A DNA stretch of 5,246 nt from Halorhodospira sp. (GTDB taxonomy: Bacteria; Pseudomonadota; Gammaproteobacteria; Nitrococcales; Halorhodospiraceae): contig SKJZ01000042.1 of assembly GCA_007121755.1 (NCBI GenBank), forward strand, positions 1 to 5,246, given 5' to 3'. The translations under genes and the position numbers were made by a program. Below are positions 1 to 5,216 of the stretch, piece by piece; position 1 is the first letter of the stretch, and every line of letters begins with the position of its first letter. The notes below the pieces were generated by a model that made no database searches, was not told where the DNA came from, and was given only the letters and a program-made list of their open reading frames with translations.

Positions 1-1
1 C

Positions 2-1324
2 CGGATCGGCGCCATCGAGTTGGTCAACAAGCGCGGAGGGGACGGCCTCTTTACCGAGGCCGATCTGCAAGTCTTGCAGGTGTTGGCCTCGTCGGCGGCG
101 CTGGCCATCCTCAACGCACGCATGGCGGCCGCCCTGGTGGAGCAGGAGAAGGTGCGCCACGAGTTGGAGTTGGCGGCCGAGATTCAACGCTCTCTGCTAC
201 CGCCGGCCGGGGATGCCGACTATCCGGTACACGGCGTCAACGTGGCGGCGCGCCAGGTGTCTGGGGATTTCTACGATTTCTTTCGGCTGCCCGATGGCCG
301 GTTCTGCTTCAACCTGGGTGATGTCTCCGGCAAGGGGATGAATGCCGCCCTGTTGATGGCCAAGACGGCTAGCATCTTTCGTTGTCTGGGGAAGACCCTC
401 CCCGACCCCGGGCGGTTGATGGAACGGGTCAACGCCGAGATCTGTGAAACGGTCACCCGCGGCATGTTCGTCACTATGGTCGCCGGTCTCTTCGACCCGC
501 GCACCGGGGTGGTTCGGCTCGTCAATGCCGGCCACGAGCCGGCGTTGATCTTCGCCGGGGACGGTACGGTCCGGGAAGTCCCGGCGGATGCGCCGCCCCT
601 CGGGATCTCCCCGTTGTTGACGGGAGCGCACGGCTTTCCGGAAGTGGAGGTGGCCCTCGACGGCGGGGTGCTCTATGCCTTTTCCGATGGTGTCACGGAA
701 GGGCGATTGATCGATGGGGGGGCGCTGGGGGGAGATGGTGTGCGGGCGCTGCTGAACGAGGTGGCCGGCTTGCCGGTGCCGGAGCGGTTGGCCTCGGTGG
801 TCCGCCGGTTGGCGCGGCCCGGCCTGGCGCTGCGCGACGATGTGACGATCCTTGCCCTGCAGGATCGGCGGGAGTGGCGTGCCGATCCGGTCCCCAGCAG
901 GGATGAAGAGTGGCTGGTCGCCCTGGAGTTGGTCTCCTCGCCGGATCGATTGCGCCTGGCCCGCGGCGTAGTGGGCGAGGCGGCGCAGCTGTGCGGCTTC
1001 AGTGCCGAGGAGGCAGGGGATCTGATTTTGGCGGTGGATGAGGCGTGCCAGAACATCATACGCCACACTTACGGTGGGGCGGCGGACGGGAAAATCTCCA
1101 TCCAAATCCGTCGCTGCCGGGGTGGCATGGAGGTGTACCTGCGCGACTGGGGAGCCCCTGTCGACCGCGCCCGGGTGAAGCCCCGCGACCTGGAGGATCT
1201 CCGTCCCGGGGGGCTCGGTACGCACTTTATCGGAGAGATCATGGATGAGGTGGACTTTCTCCCGCCTCCCGGCGGTGGCGGTGGCGGCAACCTGTTGAGA
1301 ATGGTGAAACACCTTAAACAGTGA
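2..1324 (+). CDS. GAF / PP2C (SpoIIE-type) phosphatase / HATPase kinase signalling protein, 5' partial
   Basis: Predicted cytoplasmic bifunctional regulator that would phosphorylate and dephosphorylate a STAS antagonist protein. The reading frame is open from base 2, and the first residues (IGAIELVNKRGG, then FTEADLQVLQVLAS) are the end of a GAF sensor domain, so the true start lies upstream. A short helical linker (about 120-190) ends in the EIQRSLLPP motif that opens RsbU/SpoIIE phosphatases. The PP2C metal-binding motifs are all present: SGDFYD (about 258-275), DVSGKG (320-337), SDGVTEG (683-703) and RDDVTIL (833-853). From about 910 there is a GHKL/RsbW-like kinase domain with N-box DEACQN (1037-1054) and ATP-lid GGLGT (1208-1222). 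No key residue is missing, so both activities look intact. Known analogues with this phosphatase-kinase order are HsbR of Pseudomonas and CrsR of Shewanella, although those carry a receiver domain instead of GAF. The stop lies 7 nt before the STAS start. The fold assignment is firm; the target is inferred. Confidence 0.93.
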   Translation, partial: RIGAIELVNKRGGDGLFTEADLQVLQVLASSAALAILNARMAAALVEQEKVRHELELAAEIQRSLLPPAGDADYPVHGVNVAARQVSGDFYDFFRLPDGRFCFNLGDVSGKGMNAALLMAKTASIFRCLGKTLPDPGRLMERVNAEICETVTRGMFVTMVAGLFDPRTGVVRLVNAGHEPALIFAGDGTVREVPADAPPLGISPLLTGAHGFPEVEVALDGGVLYAFSDGVTEGRLIDGGALGGDGVRALLNEVAGLPVPERLASVVRRLARPGLALRDDVTILALQDRREWRADPVPSRDEEWLVALELVSSPDRLRLARGVVGEAAQLCGFSAEEAGDLILAVDEACQNIIRHTYGGAADGKISIQIRRCRGGMEVYLRDWGAPVDRARVKPRDLEDLRPGGLGTHFIGEIMDEVDFLPPPGGGGGGNLLRMVKHLKQ

Positions 1325-1331
1325 GGATGAT

Positions 1332-1664
1332 ATGGAGCACGAGGTGAGGGTGGAAGAGAACGCGGTGGTGATTGTTCTGCGCGGGGATCTCGATCTCGCC
1401 ACCTCGCGTGATGTACGCCAGGTCTTGCTGAATGCGGTGGCCCAGAAGAAAGCGGTGGTGGTCGATCTGGCCGGTGTCGCCTATATGGACAGCTCCGGTG
1501 TCGCCTCGCTGGTGGAGGCGTTGCAGGCCGCCAAGACCGGCGACCGGCCGTTGATCCTCGCTGCCGTCACGCCGGCGGTGCTGCGCGTATTGCAGTTGGC
1601 GCGTCTCGATCGCGTCTTCACCATCGAGGCGTCCGTCGACGCCGCCCTGGCTTCTCAAGGCTGA
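1332..1664 (+). CDS. STAS-domain protein (anti-sigma factor antagonist / MlaB-like)
   Basis: A single-domain STAS protein of 110 residues, the usual size for SpoIIAA/RsbV-type antagonists and close to MlaB. Beta strands and the RGDLDLATS segment (17-25) lead to the phosphorylation-site motif D53-S54-S55-G56; by alignment with SpoIIAA, S55 would be the phosphorylated serine. ATG at 1332 is preceded by GAGG (1323-1326) with 5 nt spacing, and this Shine-Dalgarno overlaps the stop of the kinase/phosphatase gene, suggesting translational coupling. Two roles are possible and may coexist. It may be the substrate of the upstream phosphatase/kinase, as HsbA is for HsbR. It may also be the STAS subunit of the transporter encoded immediately downstream, as MlaB is for MlaFE. 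Both neighbours touch it at a few bases, so context alone cannot separate them. Confidence 0.93.
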   Translation: MEHEVRVEENAVVIVLRGDLDLATSRDVRQVLLNAVAQKKAVVVDLAGVAYMDSSGVASLVEALQAAKTGDRPLILAAVTPAVLRVLQLARLDRVFTIEASVDAALASQG

Positions 1665-1669
1665 GCCGG

Positions 1670-2494
1670 ATGTCCGACACCGCCGCTCCCCCCGGCGCCG
1701 CCGCCCGTTTCGTTGAACGGGTGGGCCGCCGCACTGTGACGGTGGTGGAGGAGGTGGGGAATTGTGCCGTGCTGGTGGGCCAGAGCCTCTATTGGGTCGT
1801 GGTGGGGCCGTGGCGGCGCCAGCCGGTACGGATGCGCGCGGTGGTGCAGCAGATGATGGAGATCGGTATCTACGCGATACCGATTATCGCTGTGCTGTCG
1901 GCGGCCATCGGCGCCATGCTGGCCATGCTGGGAATTCTCTCGCTCAGGAAGTTCGGCGCCGAGTCCCAGGTGACCTTCGGCATCGCCATCTCCATGGTGC
2001 GGGAGTTCGCGCCGCTGATTACCGGAATCCTGATCGCCGGCCGCTCGGGGTCGGCGTTGGCCGCGCGGATCGGCACGATGAAGATCAACCAGGAGCTGGA
2101 CGCCTTGATCGTCATGGGTATTAGCCCGGTGCGTTACTTGGTGGCGCCGGCGCTGATCGCCATGGTGGTGATGGTGCCGGTGTTGACGATCTTCAGCGGG
2201 CTCGTGGGGTTGCTCGCCGGGGGGCTCTACATCGGTTTCGATCTCGGCATCTCCATGGGGGTCTACTTCTCGCAACTCGGCGACGCCTTGGAGGTGGGCG
2301 ATGTAATGCATGGGCTCGGCAAGAGCTTCGCCTTCGCGGTGCTGGTCACCGTCATCGGGGTTGTCAACGGCGCCGGTGTCCAGGGCGGCGCGGAGGGGGT
2401 CGGAAAGGTGACAACCGGTGCCGTGGTTCAGGCGATCTCCGCCATCGTTGTCGCCGATATGGTTTTCGTCCTATTGGCATCCCGGATGGTGTGA
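1670..2494 (+). CDS. mlaE: MlaE-family ABC transporter permease
   Basis: Inner-membrane permease of an MCE-type lipid transporter; the symbol is used at family level only. The 274 residues match the family length (about 260 in E. coli MlaE). An amphipathic N-terminal segment (about 10-60) precedes hydrophobic spans at roughly 66-88, 103-123, 155-187, 216-235 and 251-271. The family signature begins GRSGSALAARIGTMK (124-138) and runs on through the NQELDAL coupling segment (140-146). The late loop GAGVQGGAEGVGKVTTGAV (about 234-252) is also characteristic. No STAS domain is fused at the N-terminus, unlike in many MlaE relatives; the separate STAS gene ends 5 nt upstream instead. ATG 1670 is the only sensible start; its ribosome-binding site is weak, so coupling to the upstream gene is likely. 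Confidence 0.94.
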   Translation: MSDTAAPPGAAARFVERVGRRTVTVVEEVGNCAVLVGQSLYWVVVGPWRRQPVRMRAVVQQMMEIGIYAIPIIAVLSAAIGAMLAMLGILSLRKFGAESQVTFGIAISMVREFAPLITGILIAGRSGSALAARIGTMKINQELDALIVMGISPVRYLVAPALIAMVVMVPVLTIFSGLVGLLAGGLYIGFDLGISMGVYFSQLGDALEVGDVMHGLGKSFAFAVLVTVIGVVNGAGVQGGAEGVGKVTTGAVVQAISAIVVADMVFVLLASRMV

Positions 2495-2495
2495 A

Positions 2496-3326
2496 GTGAC
2501 GGAGCGATCCTCCACGGCGGTCATTGAGGTGGAGCACTTGGTCGCCCACTACGGCGAGCGGAAGATCCTCGACGACGTGACGATGGACGTTCGCGACGGC
2601 GAAATCATGGTCATCATGGGCGGCTCGGGCTCGGGTAAGAGCACGCTGCTGCGCTACCTGCTGGCGCTGGATACACCCACCTCGGGGACCATCCGCATCC
2701 TGGGTAAAGACTTGGCGGGCATGTCGGACCGGGAGATGGTCGCCCTGCGCCGCCGTACCGGCGTCGCCTTCCAGGGGGGCGCCTTGTTCAGCTCGCTGAC
2801 AGTGGGGGAGAACGTCATGCTCCCGCTGTATGAGCACACCGATCTCGATCCCGCGACCATGGAGATCATGACCCGCATGAAGCTGGAGGCGGTCAACCTC
2901 TCCGGCTTCGAGGATTTGATGCCGTCGGAACTCTCGGGCGGCATGCTCAAGCGCGCGGCGCTGGCCCGGGCGATCATCATGGACCCGCAGATCCTCTTTA
3001 TGGATGAGCCGTCGGCGGGCCTCGATCCAGTGGCTTCGTCGGCCGTGGACGATCTCATTCTGGGGCTGCGGCAGGCGTTGGGGATGGTCATCGTGGCGGT
3101 GACCCACGAGTTGGAGAGCGCGTTCAAGATCGCTGATCGCATCACGGTGCTCGACCAGGGCCACATTCTCTTTATCGGTACTGTGGAGGCGTTGCGGAAA
3201 AACCCCAGCGAACGCATTCAAAACCTGCTCCACCGTCGTATGGAGGACGACCCCGTCGATCCGGATGAGTACCTGATACGGCTGACTGGCAAGGATCAAC
3301 AGGGGGTCCGTCCCGATGAAGAGTAA
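2496..3326 (+). CDS. mlaF: MlaF-family ABC transporter ATP-binding protein
   Basis: Cytoplasmic ATPase that would drive the MlaE-type permease; the symbol is family-level. It has 276 residues from the GTG start at 2496, close to the usual 270. Walker A is GGSGSGKST (42-50), the Q-loop glutamine is Q93, the signature is LSGGMLKRAALARA (146-159), Walker B is ILFMDE (166-171) with catalytic E171, the D-loop is SAGLDP (173-178) and the switch histidine is H204. GTG 2496 lies 1 nt after the permease stop and gives a normal N-terminus (MTERSSTAVIEVEHL). An in-frame start at 2418 would overlap the permease by 77 nt and add non-homologous residues, so it was rejected. The acidic C-terminal tail after about residue 248 resembles the C-terminal extension which in E. 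coli MlaF takes part in dimer contacts and MlaB binding. The end overlaps the next gene by 11 nt. Confidence 0.95.
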   Translation: MTERSSTAVIEVEHLVAHYGERKILDDVTMDVRDGEIMVIMGGSGSGKSTLLRYLLALDTPTSGTIRILGKDLAGMSDREMVALRRRTGVAFQGGALFSSLTVGENVMLPLYEHTDLDPATMEIMTRMKLEAVNLSGFEDLMPSELSGGMLKRAALARAIIMDPQILFMDEPSAGLDPVASSAVDDLILGLRQALGMVIVAVTHELESAFKIADRITVLDQGHILFIGTVEALRKNPSERIQNLLHRRMEDDPVDPDEYLIRLTGKDQQGVRPDEE

Positions 3327-4365
3327 GAAGATCAACTACCTGATAGTGGGCACGTTCGTCATTGCGGCCGCCGCCATGCTGCTGGTCTCGATACTGCTGT
3401 TGTCGGGCCGGACCGGGGCCACCGATAGCTACCACGCCGTCTATCGCAATGTCACCGGGGTCAAGTTCGGCACCCAGGTGCTCTACGAAGGGTACCCGGT
3501 GGGGCATGTGGACCGGGTGACGCCGGTCCCGGTGAATGGCGGCGTGGCGTTCCGGGTTGACTTCTCTATCACCCGCGATTGGAGGATCCCCGAGGACAGC
3601 CGTGTGCATATCCGGGCGCCGGGGTTGTTGGCCGCCATCACCCTCTTCATCGAGGCCGGGGAGAGCCCGCGTGCCTTGGAGCCGGGGGCGCAGGTGATCG
3701 GCGAGGAGGCGCCCGACATGTTCGCCGTGGTCTCCTCAATGGCCAGCGATATCGAGATGTTGGTGGAGGACGCCCTCACACCAATGTTGGCCAGCGTCGA
3801 GCGGACCGTCACGGTCCTCGGGGACCTCCTGGAAGAGGACGGACGCCTCTTGATCCACGACATCCTCGCTCTGGTCGACGACGTCCATCGGCGGGTGCCG
3901 CCGATCCTCGACCACACGGAGGCGTTCAGTGCTGAAATGAGCAAGGCGGCCACCGAGTTGAGCGCGCTGATGTCGCCGGGGAACCGGGCAATGATGGAGG
4001 AGGTGGTGGTCAACCTGAACCGGGTCAGCCAAGAGGCGCGGGGGTTGATGGCCGATGCCGATCGTCTGCTGGAACAGGCGTCCGGAGCGGTGGTCGGTGC
4101 CGACGACTTGGTGGGACGTGCCGGAGAGGTGGTCTCCGGAGCTGACCGGATGGTCACCGGCAATCAGGAGGCGGTGGATGCGGCTGTCGCCGACTTGCGC
4201 TACGTCAGTGAATCGATGGCGCGGCAGGTGGACACCATCAGCCATAATTTGGAAGGCGCGGCGCGTAATCTCAACGAGTTTACCCGCCAAATCCGGCAGA
4301 ATCCGGCGCTGCTGCTGGGCGGGTCGGCGCCCCAGGATGATGAGGAGGCGGCCACCGAGCGTTGA
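3316..4365 (+). CDS. MCE-domain (MlaD-family) substrate-binding protein with long helical C-terminus
   Basis: Inner-membrane-anchored periplasmic MCE protein of an ABC lipid transporter. Basic residues (KSKK) precede one transmembrane helix (about 8-29). The MCE beta-barrel domain follows (about 38-115), with the conserved segment YEGYPVGHV (57-65) and the hydrophobic pore-loop-like stretch APGLLAAITLFIEAG (101-115). Residues about 138-330 are predicted to be long, alanine-rich, heptad-like helices, ending with a NPALLLGG motif (about 330-337) like that often seen before the end of MCE proteins. At 349 residues it is nearly twice the length of E. coli MlaD (183), so it belongs to the long MCE class that pairs with a DUF330 lipoprotein, and I give no mlaD symbol. 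AGGGGG (3301-3306) lies 9 nt upstream of ATG 3316, inside the end of the ATPase gene. Six copies probably form a ring and helical tube, by family analogy. Confidence 0.93.
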   Translation: MKSKKINYLIVGTFVIAAAAMLLVSILLLSGRTGATDSYHAVYRNVTGVKFGTQVLYEGYPVGHVDRVTPVPVNGGVAFRVDFSITRDWRIPEDSRVHIRAPGLLAAITLFIEAGESPRALEPGAQVIGEEAPDMFAVVSSMASDIEMLVEDALTPMLASVERTVTVLGDLLEEDGRLLIHDILALVDDVHRRVPPILDHTEAFSAEMSKAATELSALMSPGNRAMMEEVVVNLNRVSQEARGLMADADRLLEQASGAVVGADDLVGRAGEVVSGADRMVTGNQEAVDAAVADLRYVSESMARQVDTISHNLEGAARNLNEFTRQIRQNPALLLGGSAPQDDEEAATER

Positions 4366-4366
4366 C

Positions 4367-4370
4367 GGAG
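4367..4370 (+). promoter_or_regulatory. Ribosome-binding site deciding the lipoprotein start
   Basis: GGAG lies 6 nt upstream of ATG 4377, inside the 11-nt gap after the MCE stop. It favours ATG 4377 over the in-frame TTG at 4362, which overlaps the MCE stop codon and whose nearest purine-rich stretch (4342-4348) is 13 nt away. The choice also yields a conventional basic signal-peptide start (MRRLR). Confidence 0.6.
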
Positions 4371-4376
4371 AGGGCG

Positions 4377-5216
4377 ATGAGAAGACTCAGACCGTGGAGG
4401 GGCTCGAAAAGCCGGAGTCCGGGGGGGCGGGGGGCGCCCATCCAGGGACGCCGTGAATCCTTGCGCACTATGCATTCCTGCCTCGTGCGCAAGTCCGGCC
4501 CGGCCCTCCATGGCCGGGCGTTCGCCGCTGTGCGGCGAACCCCTGGAGGCTTGACGGGCGCCATCCAGGCGGCCGACACCCTGGATGGCGTCCCCCCGCC
4601 CCCCCGGACTCCGGCTTTTCGAGCCTCCGTGTGGGTGGTGGCCGTTTTCCTGGTGGTGGCCGCCTGCGCCTCGCCGTCGCCGGTGCCCCAGGACAACTAC
4701 TACCGGCTGACCGTGCCGCCGCCGGAGTCGGGGTCGGTGCTGCTGGAGGGCGTGGTCGAGGTGGAGCGTTTCGCCGCCGACGGCGTGATCGCCGGCCGGC
4801 CCATCGTCTACTCGGACCGCGCCGCGCCGCACGAGGTGCGGGAGTACCACTACCACTTTTGGGTCGAGCCGCCGGCGGTGATGTTGCGGAACGAGTTGGT
4901 GGACTACCTGCGGGCGGCCGGGGTCGCCGAGGCGGTGGTTACACCGGAGTTGCGGTTGCGCAGCGATTACGTGATCAGCGGCCGGGTGCGGCGCCTCGAA
5001 CGGGTGGTGGGGGACGATCCGGGCACGGTCCTGGAGTTGCAGTTGTCGGTACTGCGCCGGGGTGATGATGCGCTGCTGCTCTTGGAGACCTACCGGGTGG
5101 AGACCCGCGACGCCCCGGAGAGTGTCAGCGCCGCCGTGCTCTCCCTCAATGGGGCGCTGGCCGAGATCTTCGCCCGCTTGGTGGCCGATCTCTCCGGCGG
5201 CCGCATCAGCGGGTAG
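4377..5216 (+). CDS. PqiC/DUF330-type ABC transport auxiliary lipoprotein, signal peptide interrupted by an in-frame palindromic element
   Basis: Predicted outer-membrane-attached lipoprotein partner of the MCE transporter (ABC_trans_aux / DUF330 family). The mature part has the family hallmarks: YYRL (108-111), FAADGVIAGRPIVYSD (132-147), the aromatic EYHYHFWVEPP (156-166), then LVDYLRAAGV. It ends in an alternating strand/helix region closing at residue 279. The lipobox is VAA-C with Cys97, preceded by the hydrophobic segment VVAVFLVV. Residues 8-86 come from an inserted palindromic repeat: they are rich in Arg, Gly and Pro and resemble no secretion signal. Removing 79 codons gives MRRLRPWVVAVFLVVAAC, an ideal 18-residue lipoprotein signal. 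The current product therefore has an abnormally long n-region of about 85 residues. It may still be secreted, may be made from an internal start (in-frame ATG 4470, GTG 4485, GTG 4629, none with a good ribosome-binding site), or may be mislocalised. No stop or frameshift is present, so I call it a CDS rather than a pseudogene. Confidence 0.88.
   Translation: MRRLRPWRGSKSRSPGGRGAPIQGRRESLRTMHSCLVRKSGPALHGRAFAAVRRTPGGLTGAIQAADTLDGVPPPPRTPAFRASVWVVAVFLVVAACASPSPVPQDNYYRLTVPPPESGSVLLEGVVEVERFAADGVIAGRPIVYSDRAAPHEVREYHYHFWVEPPAVMLRNELVDYLRAAGVAEAVVTPELRLRSDYVISGRVRRLERVVGDDPGTVLELQLSVLRRGDDALLLLETYRVETRDAPESVSAAVLSLNGALAEIFARLVADLSGGRISG
4401..4434 (+). repeat. Left arm of 34-bp perfect inverted repeat
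   Basis: It begins GGCTCGAAAAGCCGGAGTCC and ends in a run of seven G, one C and six G. It is the exact reverse complement of 4592-4625. The inner CGAAAAGCCGG segment sits next to the start codon region of the lipoprotein transcript, so in mRNA the arm would be locked in a very stable stem from codon 9 onward. Confidence 0.95.
4460..4493 (+). repeat. Internal hairpin 1 of the element
   Basis: Perfect 9-bp stem CTTGCGCAC / GTGCGCAAG (4460-4468 and 4485-4493) around a 16-nt loop that contains the palindrome ATGCAT. Confidence 0.85.
4498..4519 (+). repeat. Internal hairpin 2 of the element
   Basis: Perfect 8-bp stem GCCCGGCC / GGCCGGGC (4498-4505 and 4512-4519) with the 6-nt loop CTCCAT. Hairpin 3 starts at the very next base, so the two stems could stack. 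Confidence 0.85.
4520..4540 (+). repeat. Internal hairpin 3 of the element
   Basis: Perfect 9-bp stem GTTCGCCGC / GCGGCGAAC (4520-4528 and 4532-4540) with a 3-nt loop TGT. Confidence 0.87.
4559..4590 (+). repeat. Internal hairpin 4 of the element
   Basis: Perfect 11-bp stem CGCCATCCAGG / CCTGGATGGCG (4559-4569 and 4580-4590) with a 10-nt loop. The stem ends 1 nt before the right terminal arm. Its 5' strand sequence CCATCCAGG is also present at 4438-4446, so the 3' strand has two possible partners. Confidence 0.87.
4592..4625 (-). repeat. Right arm of 34-bp perfect inverted repeat
   Basis: It begins with six C, one G and seven C and ends GGCTTTTCGAGCC. It is the exact reverse complement of the left arm with no mismatch, which points to a recent insertion or to continuing selection or conversion keeping the arms matched. 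Beyond the arm, 3 mismatched positions separate it inward from a further 10-bp match (4579-4588 with 4438-4447). Confidence 0.95.

Larger units (their letters stand above)
4398..4630. mobile_element. Palindromic MITE-like element inserted in frame in the lipoprotein signal-peptide region
   Basis: An insert of about 233 bp bounded by a perfect 34-bp inverted repeat (4401-4434 and 4592-4625) and flanked by GTGG on both sides (4394-4397 and 4631-4634). The terminal repeats extend imperfectly to the edges: the left edge reads AGGGGCTCG and the right edge, complemented, reads ACGGAGGCTCG. The interior contains four further perfect hairpins. It encodes no transposase, so it would be non-autonomous and moved in trans, if mobile at all. 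Insert plus one GTGG equals 237 bp, or 79 codons. The exact ends are uncertain: the 5-bp direct repeat CCGTG (4392-4396, 4627-4631) is an alternative target duplication, but removing the insert on that basis would put the ancestral signal peptide out of frame. The organisation recalls gammaproteobacterial palindromic repeats, and the in-frame position recalls Rickettsia palindromic elements. I cannot assign it to a named family. Confidence 0.82.

Noticed and set aside
20..22. TTG at 20 as the start of the first gene
   Set aside because: The frame is open from base 2 and the residues before it already match the GAF domain, so this is an internal leucine and the gene is cut by the window edge.
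197..1402. Long minus-strand open frame opposite the kinase/phosphatase gene, and similar minus-strand frames at 1655-2311, 2364-3335 and 4200-4856
   Set aside because: They mirror real + strand genes in GC-rich sequence. Their products are rich in Arg, His, Gln and Pro, show no recognisable domain and have no ribosome-binding sites.
2418..2495. Upstream start for the ATPase gene at 2418
   Set aside because: It would overlap the permease by 77 nt and add an N-terminal stretch foreign to the ABC ATPase family; GTG 2496 gives the normal N-terminus.
4362..4364. TTG start for the lipoprotein overlapping the MCE stop
   Set aside because: It is in frame and possible, but ATG 4377 has a better-spaced GGAG and gives a standard signal-peptide beginning. 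It cannot be excluded.
4055..4456. Plus-strand open frames at 4055-4456 and 4631-5065
   Set aside because: They overlap the MCE and lipoprotein genes in another frame, and their Arg/Gly/Pro/Trp-rich products lack family features.
4401..4625. The large inverted repeat as a transcription terminator
   Set aside because: The arms are separated by over 150 nt, no T-run follows, and the structure sits inside an open coding frame; a terminator here would cut off the lipoprotein.
4401..4625. CRISPR array, tRNA or known riboswitch in the repeat-rich region
   Set aside because: There are no evenly spaced direct repeats. The cloverleaf-like fold lacks tRNA size, a TpsiC-like arm and a CCA-end context, and no conserved riboswitch core is recognisable.
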